From assembly GCA_021786265.1 (NCBI GenBank), contig JAJYNP010000103.1:1-64000 (forward strand): 64,000 nucleotides of DNA, written 5' to 3'. This DNA is from Chloroflexota bacterium. GTDB taxonomy: Bacteria; Chloroflexota; Limnocylindria; Limnocylindrales; CSP1-4. Under the pieces are notes generated by a model. It was not told where the DNA came from. It ran no database searches and saw only the letters and a list, made by a program, of their open reading frames with translations. Positions 8,473 through 17,871 of the stretch are shown here, piece after piece; the stretch's first letter is position 1, and every line of letters starts with the position of its first letter. Made by a program: the position numbers and the translations under genes.

Positions 8473-9232
8473 CGCTCTCACCTTCCTCAGTTGTTGCCGG
8501 CGGTTCCGGCGTGCGGACCTCGGACTCAGACGTCTCCTCGGGGATGGGCGGCCCAGCCGGCAGGTCCGACGGGCTCAACCCTGCCATCGACGCTGCGACC
8601 TGGCGGAGGGTCCGCCAGTAGGGGTCGTAGCGCAGGGACAGGGCCGCCAGCGGATCGTGCCGGGAGCGCGATGCCCAGGCCCGGAAGCCGCCCGTGAAGG
8701 GCAGCGGATGACGGCGCAGGTCCTGGTTGAAGCGACTCGCCCAGAACGCGCCGACGAGGGCGTCGACCCGCTCGCCGACGCTGGCCCCTGTCACTCTCAC
8801 CGAACCCAGGCAGATGACGCCGTCGTCCGAGGTATTCGGGAGGGTGGAGCAGAGCAGCGCGTCGTCGAGCGAGCGGATCGCTGCGGTGCGGAAGTAGGTC
8901 GCGAGCCCCTCGATCTGTTCGCCGATCACCGACACAACGAAGACGACGTAGGGCAGGGCGAGCCGGTAGCTCACCGGCTCGGACCCTGCTCGTCGGCTCG
9001 CCTGGTAGGTGATCGTCCTGCGGGCCGGCGGCTGCTCGAGGACGAAGACCGAGCGGTCCATCGATCCCGAGCGAAGCCAGTACCGGCAGCCGGTGGGCAG
9101 CCGAGGGGTAGCGGCGATCTGGCTCTGCGTCAGCTCGGTCAGGAGATCGGGAAGGAGCACCTCCCGATCGATGACCTCGCTGACGAGCGAGACGAGATCG
9201 CCCTCGATGCGCAGGTACGTGCGCGACTGCAT
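8456..9232 (-). CDS. PRTRC-B-like protein with E2-like features
   Basis: 258 aa, ATG 9232 with AGGGAGC upstream. The central part holds C128-STLPN-TSDDGVI-C141-LG, which resembles the Cys and LPN region of prokaryotic E2-related PRTRC-B proteins. The N-terminal half is beta-rich (YWLRSGSMDRSVFVLEQPP). The C-terminal 35 residues are acidic, Pro-rich and probably disordered. In the cassette it would carry the activated Ubl. Which Cys, if either, forms the thioester cannot be decided from sequence. Confidence 0.8.
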   Translation of the reverse strand: MQSRTYLRIEGDLVSLVSEVIDREVLLPDLLTELTQSQIAATPRLPTGCRYWLRSGSMDRSVFVLEQPPARRTITYQASRRAGSEPVSYRLALPYVVFVVSVIGEQIEGLATYFRTAAIRSLDDALLCSTLPNTSDDGVICLGSVRVTGASVGERVDALVGAFWASRFNQDLRRHPLPFTGGFRAWASRSRHDPLAALSLRYDPYWRTLRQVAASMAGLSPSDLPAGPPIPEETSESEVRTPEPPATTEEGESDALAS

Positions 9233-9321
9233 GGCGATCGAGCTCCCTTCTGCGAATGGGAGCCCGGAGCCGGCGCACCGGCGCGGTGCCGTCGACTCCG
9301 GGCTGCCCTGGTGGCAAGGCG

Positions 9322-9564
9322 TCAGGCCCGAAGGCCCTTGACCCCGGCCTGCTTCTGGAACTCGATCTCGTCGCCCGGGCGGACGACGTAGTCGTCCTCG
9401 ACCCGGCCGCCGTTGACCGTGACCGCCGCATCGCGCGGGATGTTGAAGACCTGTTCCAAGGCCTTCCAGATCCCGTGGACGGTCTTGCCGGCGAGATCGA
9501 GGTCGAGCTCGTTCACGCCGTAGATGACCTTCGTCGTCTCGGTCGCTGGTTGCATCGTCTGCAT
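9322..9564 (-). CDS. Ubiquitin-like beta-grasp protein, PRTRC-C-like
   Basis: 80 aa, ATG 9564 preceded by AGGAG. Beta-grasp features include TKVIYGVNELDLDLAGKTV, ITVNG-like AAVTVNGGRVEDDYV and VRPGDEIEFQKQAGVKG. The C-terminus is GVKGLRA, so a JAMM enzyme could trim it to a terminal Gly. First gene of the Ubl-E2-JAMM-E1 operon and the likely modifier. It is clearly different from the multiubiquitin protein at 3775-4068. Confidence 0.85.
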   Translation of the reverse strand: MQTMQPATETTKVIYGVNELDLDLAGKTVHGIWKALEQVFNIPRDAAVTVNGGRVEDDYVVRPGDEIEFQKQAGVKGLRA

Positions 9565-10340
9565 CGGAGCATCTCCTTGTGTGGTCGAACGCCGCACGAT
9601 GAACGGACCGGAGGCAGACGAGCCCAGGCGCGGCACGCCTGACTCGGTGCGATCGCGAAGGATCGGCTCCGATCCGGCGCGCAACAGCTGGTTACTCGCC
9701 GGCGGGCGCGCAGGCCGCCGGCTCCTCTCGAACCCTTCCGGGCATCACCTCCGTTCCGGCGCGGATGTCATCCGCCACGCATGAACCGGTGTTGCCCAGT
9801 CAGATCGAGCGAGCCGTCGGCGCGAACGCCCACGAGGTCCCGAGGACCGGTCGCGCCGCACCCACGAAACGGGGCGAGGCCGACCGGCGATCGAGACCGT
9901 CGAGGAGCGTTCCTCGCGACGGCCGCGTCAACCCGGCCGGACTCCGCCCTCATGCACGAGTGGCGGCGCGCCTCGCGCGATCGCACGCATCGAGATGGAT
10001 GTGCGCGATTGGCAGCGCTGTGTGGTTGGTAAGGTGCTTCAGCCGCCGGGAGATCACGCTGGATCCCGGCGCCGGAACTGGATGGATCGCGATCAGGCCG
10101 ACCGCGGGAGTCCGCTCCGGGAGGCTCCTGCCAGCTCCACCGTGGAGCAATGGCGGTGGCCCGCCCTCACGAACCGCCAGGTCTTCTCGGGCAGGCCACC
10201 TGCGACGTACCGTATCGCGCGCGGCCCGCGATGTGAATACGTGGCATGTACAAATACATGTACAAAAATGGACGCGATGGCCCGCCGTCGTTGCGGTCAG
10301 CGGCGTCGCTTCCGACGTCACGAGCCCACGCTCCATTGGG
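9565..10340. other. Long leader region without a convincing gene
   Basis: About 780 nt between the Ubl gene start and the end of the frameshifted helical gene. Open frames exist on both strands but are short, Arg-rich and without recognisable domains. The region contains the site B promoter near 10209-10270, about 640 nt upstream of the Ubl gene; an unusually long 5' leader or a lost gene are both possible. Confidence 0.5.
10209..10270 (-). promoter_or_regulatory. Promoter upstream of the PRTRC-type cassette (site B)
   Basis: On the minus strand a doubled block (TTTTGTACATG, then ATTTGTACATG; complement of 10245-10270) is followed by exactly 7 nt, -35 TTCACA (complement of 10232-10237), a 17-nt spacer and -10 TACGGT (complement of 10209-10214). 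The arrangement equals sites A and C. Here the block is duplicated. Confidence 0.6.
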
Positions 10341-13300
10341 TCACGATGCGTCGTATCCCCGGCTGGCCAGCTGGCTCTCGAGGGTGGCACCCAGCGCCCG
10401 TGCCTCCGGCGGCGACATCGGGTCCTGAACGATCTGGGCGATTGCATGAAGGTCCTCGACGGAGACCCCGAGCGGTTCTTCAACTGGGGCGGCGGCGAAG
10501 ACAGCCTCGGCGATCTCGACGACGAGGAGGGGGTGCGTGGGGGCAAGCTCTCGCGCTCGGCCCATCGCTGGATGCTCCGAGCCGCCGAGACGCACGCCAT
10601 CTTCGAGGACGCGCCGCAGTTCTGCAGGGACCAGGTCAGATCGAGCAGTCCGGAGGCGAACCACCAGCCAAAGGTGGCACGTTCGCCGGCATCGGCTCCG
10701 CCCGCGACACGCCACTCCCACAGGCGCATCAGCCGATCAGCTACGGCTTGTGGCAGTGGCTCCCGGTGCAGCGGACGGCTGGACCGCCAGAGGTTCCAGC
10801 CGATCCAGTCGAGCGGCTCTTTGGCCACGGTGGGCGACGCGCGCGCATAGAACGCCGCGATCAGGGGATCCATCGGGTCGAGGCTTATCAAGCCCCGCCA
10901 GTACATGGTGGCGAGATGATGGGCGAGGCCGGCAGCGCGCGCGTCGAGTTGGGATGCCTGCGGATGGAGCGTTGCCAGGGCGCGCTCGTACTGCGGCCTG
11001 AGTAGCCCGAGGAACGTGGTGCTTGGCGCCAGATACCGGCCCAGGTAGAAGTCGAACACGGCAGCCCAGTGCCCTTCACGCCGGTTGTCAGTCGGAAACA
11101 GGCGCTGAAGTTCGGATGCTACCCAGCTCGGATCGAGGTCGAATAGGTGCCCCAGGTGCAGTCCGAAGACGGCCCGCACGGCGAGCGACCGTTCGGTCGT
11201 GGAACCGAGACGTCGTCGCAGCACGCGTCGGACATCCGGTGGCAGCCGCGCCGCCCCGGGACCGTCGCCACGCAGCCACCTTGCGTACTCGATGATCGCG
11301 TCAACCGCCTCAGGCCTGGTCCAGTTGTAGGCGATCCGAGGCGACGTCGGAGCCTCGCCTGATCGCCTGCGTCTCCTCCGGTCTCGAAGGCGATGGGTCG
11401 TCAGCCAGCACCGTCAGCAGCGGCCAGATCCGATCGGCCAGCTCCTGTGCCGGAGCCATCTCCTTCGTTGAGAGCCCGAGCAGGAGGAGCTGCGCGATCG
11501 AACGGCGGACGTCAGCGTAGGCGGGCGCCCTGCGCCGTAGCGCGTCGTTCAACACCGCAGATGCGAGCTCGATCACCGGCTCCCACGAGAACTGGCGCTT
11601 CATCGTGACGGCCTGGATCAGGCTGTTGAACAGGATCGACACGTAGACCGGACGCAGGTCCTGGAATACCAGCGCGCTCGCGGTATACTTCTCAGGATCC
11701 TCAGCGATGGCGTTGCTCACGATGGCCTGCAGGGCAGATGCGCCAATGAGCGCCTCGCGATCGTCCTGCGGTTGCCAGGTCGTCAGATACGACGCGAGTT
11801 GCGCGACGGGCCAGGCGGCGAGCGTGGCCTGCGGTACCGGGGGCGTCCTGCGCCACGTCATGAACCGTGAACCTCCGTGTCAGTTCCGCGATCTCGTCGT
11901 CGAGCGTGCCCGCGGAGCTGGTGATTACGAGCTCACGCAGCCGATCCTTGGTCCCGTCGACGAGCGTGCCTCCCGTGATGGCATCGAGCGCGGCAGATCG
12001 TTCCTCGGGTGACAGCGTCGGGACGGCCGAGCGGAGCAGCGCAGACGCCTCGGGCATAAGACCCGGAGCGAAAGTGGCCGGATCGCTGATGGCAGCGATC
12101 GCCTCGGCGCGGACCTGCTCGCCGTGTCGTCCGAGCAGATGCAGCCGCACGCGATCGATGACACCAGAATCGTCTGGCTGACTCTGGAGCGCCGCAACCA
12201 CCTGGCCAGCCAGATCGGGGTTTCCTGCGATCGCGGAATCGGCGATGTCACGCAGCACGCGAACGAGGTCGCCGACCTTGAACAGCGCCACCTCGTCACC
12301 CGCGACGCTGGGCACCAGCGCGTGCGTGATCCGTCGATCGGTCGTGGCGAACTGCCTCGCGACCAGCTCGCCCAGCCATTCGACCGTCTCAACCGGGCGC
12401 GCAGACGCCAGGGCCTGGGCAGCTTGCCTGATGCAGGTGATGAAGTCGTAGGCGTCGATCTGGTCGGGCGCACCTTCCCGGTCGGCGGTGATCGGCGCGT
12501 CAAAACGGAAGAGGACACGGGCGAGCTCGAATGCGGCGTCGGGCTCCTTCTTGTCGACGAGGCTCCTGACGCAGTCGGCGAGCGGCGACCGCAGGAGGAA
12601 CCCAATCCACGATTGACCGCTGAGCCACTGGCTCTCTCGTCGTGCCCAGGCGGCCAACTTCGCGCCGGAGACATGCAACTCCGCGAGGGCGAGGTCGCGG
12701 TGGACCCAGTGGTTTGGCGTCGCTACGTCGATGATCCGCATGACCTGCTTATGCACCTCGTCTGGGGACGAGGGGGCAACCCGGGCAAAGAAGGCAGACA
12801 CAGGCCAGGTGGGATGCCAGAGGCTACCCGGCTGGTCAGGAACGGGCTCCAGCCGGGGCGGGTTGTCCAGCCACGCGGCGGGCAGATGGGTAACCCACTC
12901 GGGCCCGGCGTGGCGGCAGAAGTAGGCCTGCGCGACCGGCCGGTGGCTCTGCGGCAGACGACCGAGAATCCGGGCGGCGTCTGGATGCCCCGGCCCTCGC
13001 CGCAGGAGCTCGTCCAGGCGCCGATCGACAACGCCCCGCTTGTACACCAACTCGTAGCGGTCTATGACCAGCTCGAGCAGGGTCTCGAACGCAAGCCAGT
13101 CGCCGGAGTCAAGCTGCCGCGGGGCATTCAAGCCGTCGCGATGCGTGAGCCTGTGGAGGCTCACCTTCAGCCACCACTGGATGCTCGGCTCGCTCTCGGG
13201 GATGTTCAGCAGCTTCGCGATCTGGCGAATGTGGTCGTTGCGAGAGTGGCCCGCCTGGTCGCTCTGCGCCTGCCCGGAGTCACGGTCAAAGGCGCCGATC

Positions 13301-13491
13301 TCATCGGGCAGCAACCCCAGAGCCTCGGAGACGGAGCCCTGGATCTCGCGCATGCTTAGACCGATGTAGTTGGTCCGGGCGAGGAAGCTCGGATCGTCTG
13401 CCAGGCGAACACCGTCCTGGTAGAACGACCCAACGCCGGCGCCGAAGAGGCGGGTCAGCCCGTCGAGAATGGCACGCTGCCGTTCGTTCAT
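10341..13491 (-). pseudogene. Large helical protein gene broken by three frameshifts
   Basis: Starting at ATG 13491 (NERQRAILDGLTRLFGAGVG), a frame runs to about 11870, then continues in a second frame (ATLAAWPVAQLASYLTTWQP) to about 11345, a third (RIAYNWTRPEAVDAIIEYAR) to about 10620, and a fourth to 10341 (ending ASRGYDAS). Joined, it would be roughly 1050 aa, Ala/Leu/Arg-rich and apparently all helical, like HEAT/TPR-type repeat proteins or the C-terminal part of a STAND-type effector; no NTPase motif is visible. I do not recognise the family. Three independent shifts suggest a decayed gene, though assembly error is possible. Confidence 0.6.
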
Positions 13492-13668
13492 CACTGCGCC
13501 CCCAGTGTGTGACTGCCCAAGGGAGAGTCAAGCCGATCCGGAACCTCACGTGAACCGCAGGATCCGAGGGCGCTTGGCGAGGGGCACCGCGACGCCTGCG
13601 CCGACGACTCGGCCCACCTGATACGCCGCCAGCTTCTCGGGCGCGAACTCGCGAGACCGGAGGGCCGG

Positions 13669-14631
13669 CTACATCCGAAAGAACGGCCGGAGCGCGGGGA
13701 ACAGCGCCGCTCCCCGCTCATCGAGCGCGCCGAGCACGTCGCCGTCGGCGAGGCAGCCCGGCGTGAGGATTGGCCCGGCCGAGGTGGCGGCGATGGCCGG
13801 CAGATCCCGGGTCAGTCGTCCGTGGTCGCCATCGGACCAGATTCCGCCAAACGGATCTCGGCGGAGCTGCTCGTCGGTCGCACTGAGGACCGTCACGCCG
13901 GTGGCCGCCCCGCGGCGATTCTCGGCCTGTCTGTGGACGGTCCGCGCCCGGCGCTCCGACTCCACGACGAACCCCACGTTGACCCGCAGTCCTGGGTCAC
14001 GGGCGAACACGAGCCGGTAGCGGCGGATCTTCTCGCCCAGGGCCTCGCCGCGCTCCGAGCCAAGGTCGCGCTCGACGAAGAGCGCGATGAGCCGGTCGCG
14101 CACCCGGATGACCGCCAGTGCGTCGGGTCGGAGGAACCCGCCGAAGAGCTGGCCGCAGGCCCGTTCGGGGACCCAGGCGACGAGACCCTCGGCGAGTAGC
14201 GGGTCGGCATGATGGAGGAAGGCCGCCAGGAGGTCGAGCGTGGCGAGCTGGTGGATCGGGGCAGAGGCGGGCAGGTCCGCCGGCCGATCGGGACGACCCT
14301 CCGGCCAGGCCAGGCGTTCGACATCGAGCCGGGTCGCCTTGGTGAGCGCGTAGGCATAGCGGCCACGGGGCCGGTGTGCGCCGGCGCTCCAGAAGCCGCG
14401 CACGAGGCCGAGCTCGACGAGCCGCCGCAGGCGGCGCTGGGCGGTCCGGAGCTGCTGGTACACGAGGAGCGAGGCGAGCTCGGCGTTCACGATGTCGGCC
14501 GAGAGGAGCCACTCCAGGAGGTGGCGCTCCCGCAGCGGCAGGCCGGTCCAGACGGCCCCCGCGCGTATGGAGCGAAGCGAGTCGGAGTTCGGCCGACTGG
14601 CGCGCTGAGCACGGAATCCTGTCGCGCTCAT
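13669..14631 (-). CDS. Replication-relaxation family protein
   Basis: About 320 aa from ATG 14631; GTG 14637 is also in frame. The N-terminal winged-helix region (LPLRERHLLEWLLSADIVNA, then QLRTAQRRLRRLVELGLVRG) and the following ELxR-type core match the Replic_Relax family found on conjugative plasmids and ICEs, often next to VirD4/TraG ATPases as here. It probably binds DNA in element transfer or replication. It lies last in the secretion operon, 79 nt after the VirD4-like gene. Confidence 0.78.
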   Translation of the reverse strand: MSATGFRAQRASRPNSDSLRSIRAGAVWTGLPLRERHLLEWLLSADIVNAELASLLVYQQLRTAQRRLRRLVELGLVRGFWSAGAHRPRGRYAYALTKATRLDVERLAWPEGRPDRPADLPASAPIHQLATLDLLAAFLHHADPLLAEGLVAWVPERACGQLFGGFLRPDALAVIRVRDRLIALFVERDLGSERGEALGEKIRRYRLVFARDPGLRVNVGFVVESERRARTVHRQAENRRGAATGVTVLSATDEQLRRDPFGGIWSDGDHGRLTRDLPAIAATSAGPILTPGCLADGDVLGALDERGAALFPALRPFFRM

Positions 14632-14710
14632 CGTCACCCAACTGTCGTGTATGGCGGTCTCGGTCGCGGCCGTAGCCGCGGTCTCGGTCGCGTCACTTGG
14701 ACGACACCGA

Positions 14711-16915
14711 TCATCGGGGCCTCCCACGCTCGTCCCGTCGATCGGACAGGCGCCGCACCAGCGCCGCCGAGCCGAGGTCGGGCGGCTCGGGCAGGACCGT
14801 GGCGGTCAGGATCCGGGCGTCTCCATCGAGCTCGGTCCGCACCGCCATCGCGAAGCGCGGCAGGTTGACGAGATCCCGTTCCGTGAGGGGCGCGAACGCG
14901 TCGCGCAGCAGCCGAGCGTCGTCGGCCGAAGGCTGGAGGAGCATCGTCGTCGCCACGTTGGCCCGGATCGAGCGCTGGAGCTCGCGCCCGAGGGCATCGA
15001 GGTATTGGGTGGCCATCACGAGGCGGAGGGCGAACTTGCGGCCCGCGGCCGGGATCTCACGCAGCGCGCTCGTGTCGAAGTTCTGGACCTCGTCGACGTA
15101 GAGCGTGTGCGGGACGCGCGCCGCCGGCGCCTGGCCCTGACGCCCGAGGGCGTCGACGTAGGTGCGGGCGATGACGAGACCGCCGAACAGCCAGGCGTTG
15201 TCACCGCCCGCCCGCGAGAGATCGACCAGCAGCACCTCGCCCGCATCCATTATCGTCCGCGGCCGGATCGTCGAGCGGGGCGCCGACACGATTGCCCGGA
15301 TCGAGGGATAGGAGAGAAACGCGCTGAGCTTGCTGATGAGGGCGTCGGCCGACGGATCGCTCGCTCCCCGCCGGCCAGTCGGCCACTCGTGCTCCCAGAA
15401 GTGGCGGACCATCGGATCGGTCACGCTCGCGAGGAGCTCGTCGCGGAAGCGCCGGTCGGTGAACAGGCGGGTGAGGGACTCGAGCGTCCACGGGCCCTCG
15501 TCGCCGGCCGGGGTGGTCAAGAGGGTGAGAAGCCCCTGACGCAGGTACTGGAGCTGGCGATAGGGCGGCGAGCTCAACATCGCGAAGTACAGATCGCGCA
15601 TCGTGTCGACGAACTGGGCGGCCACCATCTCGGGGTCGGCCCCGTCGAGCTCGATCGGGTTGAAGCCGCGCGGGTGCTCCTTCTCGGCGAGTTCGAGGAG
15701 ATGGACCCGATGGGCCTCCTCCGGCGGCACCGCGTGGAGGAGGCGGGCGACGGCATCGCCGTGGGGGTCGATGAATGTAAAGCCGCGCCCGGCGCGCAGG
15801 TCGTCGGCGGCGAGGGCGACGAGTTCGGTGCTCTTGCCCGAGCCGGTCCGACCGAGCAGCACCACGTGGCGGCCGAACACATCCTCGGGCACGAGGACCG
15901 GACGGCCCGCGTCCAGACCGATCGCCCGCAGACCGGGCCCAGGCGCGAGGATCGGGCTCGGAAGCCGGCGACTGCGGATGGCGTCCACCGCGCGAGACTC
16001 GGAGGCCGCGCCCCCGAGCCCCCAGAGTTCGGCGAGGTCACGGGCGGCGAGGCGCATGGGCCCCGGCCGACCGCCGATTCGCGCCTCGATCGCCCAGCCG
16101 CCGGCCCGCAGCGTCCCCACCGCCGCGAGCGCGTCGAACAGCCAGGCGCGTGCCGCCCCGGGGTCAGCCGATCCGACTTCGAGGGTGGGGCTCACGCTGA
16201 ACGCGGGCCCGGTCGGCCGTGGCGGGCGCGACCGGACCGCCGCGGGCAGCGAACGCGGCGGGCGATCGAGGAACGAGTCGAGGAACATCTCAAGCATGCC
16301 CGGGACGTCGTCGGAGCGCCCGCTGGTCGCCTCGGGCAGCGGCGAGACTCGGAGCCGCCAGGCCCCCGAGGCGCCGCGCGGCAACCGCGTGAGCAGTTCC
16401 ACGAGGACCGCCCCGAAGCCTGCCGTCGGTCCGAGGGTGCCGGCCTCGGGGGGTTCTCCCCCAACCGCGAGCGCCATGCTCGAGGTCGCGCGTTCTTCAG
16501 GTTCAACTGCTTCGAACTCAGCGGCGGGGTAGGCGGCCGCGGCCGCGGTCTCGACCGAGCGTGCGAGCTGACGCGGCGCGACGATCTCGAAGCGGGCGCG
16601 GCCATCGATCCAGCGGACGAGGAGCTCGAGCGTCGGCCAGCCCGACGCCCAGGCCGAAACGCCCCGCCGCCCGCCGGGATGGAGGGCAGCCACGAGGCGT
16701 TGGGCCGCTGCCGGGTCACTGGCACTTGGCGGATCCAGGCGCAGCACCCAGCGCACCCGCTCGCCCTCGGTCGCGCGGTCGTACGCGCGCTGGCGGAGGA
16801 GGCCGACGATGCGCGGCCCCATGACCCCTGTGACGCCAACCGTCAGGACGGCCACGCCGAGCGGGATCGCGATCGCGAGGAGGGTCGTGAAGGGGGCCAG
16901 CATCTCGGTTGTCAT
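14711..16915 (-). CDS. VirD4/TraG-like type IV coupling ATPase
   Basis: 734 aa from ATG 16915, overlapping the upstream stop as ATGA. One N-terminal TM segment (residues 8-32), a long variable region, then an ATPase domain with Walker A GRTGSGKST (about residue 353), Walker B LYVDEVQNF, and ATQYLDALGRE. It resembles the VirD4/TraG/DUF87 group that recruits DNA or protein substrates to conjugative channels. Together with VirB4 it is the main evidence that this operon exports DNA or protein rather than only building a pilus. Confidence 0.88.
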   Translation of the reverse strand: MTTEMLAPFTTLLAIAIPLGVAVLTVGVTGVMGPRIVGLLRQRAYDRATEGERVRWVLRLDPPSASDPAAAQRLVAALHPGGRRGVSAWASGWPTLELLVRWIDGRARFEIVAPRQLARSVETAAAAAYPAAEFEAVEPEERATSSMALAVGGEPPEAGTLGPTAGFGAVLVELLTRLPRGASGAWRLRVSPLPEATSGRSDDVPGMLEMFLDSFLDRPPRSLPAAVRSRPPRPTGPAFSVSPTLEVGSADPGAARAWLFDALAAVGTLRAGGWAIEARIGGRPGPMRLAARDLAELWGLGGAASESRAVDAIRSRRLPSPILAPGPGLRAIGLDAGRPVLVPEDVFGRHVVLLGRTGSGKSTELVALAADDLRAGRGFTFIDPHGDAVARLLHAVPPEEAHRVHLLELAEKEHPRGFNPIELDGADPEMVAAQFVDTMRDLYFAMLSSPPYRQLQYLRQGLLTLLTTPAGDEGPWTLESLTRLFTDRRFRDELLASVTDPMVRHFWEHEWPTGRRGASDPSADALISKLSAFLSYPSIRAIVSAPRSTIRPRTIMDAGEVLLVDLSRAGGDNAWLFGGLVIARTYVDALGRQGQAPAARVPHTLYVDEVQNFDTSALREIPAAGRKFALRLVMATQYLDALGRELQRSIRANVATTMLLQPSADDARLLRDAFAPLTERDLVNLPRFAMAVRTELDGDARILTATVLPEPPDLGSAALVRRLSDRRDERGRPR

Positions 16916-17871
16916 GGCCCACCTCCGCCGCCCCGCGGGAGCATAAGTAAGGGATCGACCAGCTGCCCCGAGATCAGGACCCCGAGGTGGAGGTGCGGCC
17001 CGGTCGTGTTGCCGGTCAGCCCGACTGCGCCGATCGGTTGGCCCGCGGTCACCGACTCCCCGACGGCGACGAGCAGCTGCGACTGCAGATGGCCGTAGAG
17101 CGAGACGGTGTCGGCGCCGTGGTCGATCTCGACGACGACCGCGCCGCCCGGCTGGGTCCCGGCGAAGATGACCTGCCCGGGGGCGATCGCCCGAACGGTC
17201 GTGCCGAGCGGTGCCGCGAGATCGACGCCGGCGTGGAAGTGCGGATAACAGACGCCCTCGTAGCAGAGGGACGGCTCCAAGGTGAGCGACGTCGGCCCGA
17301 AGCCTTGGGTGAGCGTGGCGCCCTCGAGCGGCCACACGACGATGCCCGTGGCACCGTAGCGTTGCGCCCAGGCGAGCACGAGCGGCGGATACCAGTTGAC
17401 GTGATCGTAGAGGTAGAGGGCGTGCCACCAGTCGCCGGGCGCGCCGTCCGAGCGCAGGAGCGCCGCGGCGGCCGGGATTGCGTTGGCCGGGTCGCAGATG
17501 TCTGGATGCGCGATGCCCGCGAGCGCTGCGGCATACACGAAGGTCGCGGGTTCGAACTGCATCGGCCCGCGGGCGCTGGCGGCGTTCGGGGCGCAGCCGC
17601 CAGCGTTGCGCCCGTGGTTGGTCTCGACCTCGCCGACCGCCGCCAGCACGGACCAGTCGAGCCCGAACCGCTCACCCGCGGCGCGGTACAGGGAGAGATA
17701 CGCGGGCGGGATGTCGGCGACGGCAGTCGCGTCCGCCGCGGATGCGACCGATGGTCGGGCGATCGCCGCCCAGTTGCCGGCGAGGACGCCGATCGATCCG
17801 GCGAGGATGAGGAGACAGGCGAGAGGTACGAGGCAGCCGAGTGCGGCGCACCCGCACCCCGCCCGCCTCAC
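16912..17871 (-). CDS. VirB1-like lytic transglycosylase with M23 peptidase domain
   Basis: 319 aa. An N-terminal TM/signal segment (CLVPLACLLILAGSIGVLAG) is followed by a lysozyme-like SLT domain (about 50-160, VGEVETNHGRN with the catalytic Glu) and a LytM/M23 zinc endopeptidase domain (about 185-315, HFHAGVDLA and GPHLHLGV). Such two-domain cell-wall hydrolases open peptidoglycan for conjugation channels in Gram-positive-type elements. Coupled by overlaps to VirB4 upstream and VirD4 downstream. Confidence 0.92.
   Translation of the reverse strand: MRRAGCGCAALGCLVPLACLLILAGSIGVLAGNWAAIARPSVASAADATAVADIPPAYLSLYRAAGERFGLDWSVLAAVGEVETNHGRNAGGCAPNAASARGPMQFEPATFVYAAALAGIAHPDICDPANAIPAAAALLRSDGAPGDWWHALYLYDHVNWYPPLVLAWAQRYGATGIVVWPLEGATLTQGFGPTSLTLEPSLCYEGVCYPHFHAGVDLAAPLGTTVRAIAPGQVIFAGTQPGGAVVVEIDHGADTVSLYGHLQSQLLVAVGESVTAGQPIGAVGLTGNTTGPHLHLGVLISGQLVDPLLMLPRGGGGGP

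Noticed and set aside
9768..9986. Minus-strand 72-codon frame in the leader of the PRTRC-type cassette
   Set aside because: Arg-rich, no RBS and no resemblance to known proteins; composition fits a non-coding GC-rich frame.
14640..14695. Short direct repeat GCGGTCTCGGTCGCG upstream of the replication-relaxation gene as an origin of transfer
   Set aside because: Two imperfect 15-nt copies in GC-rich sequence without inverted repeat or nic-like motif; insufficient to call an oriT.
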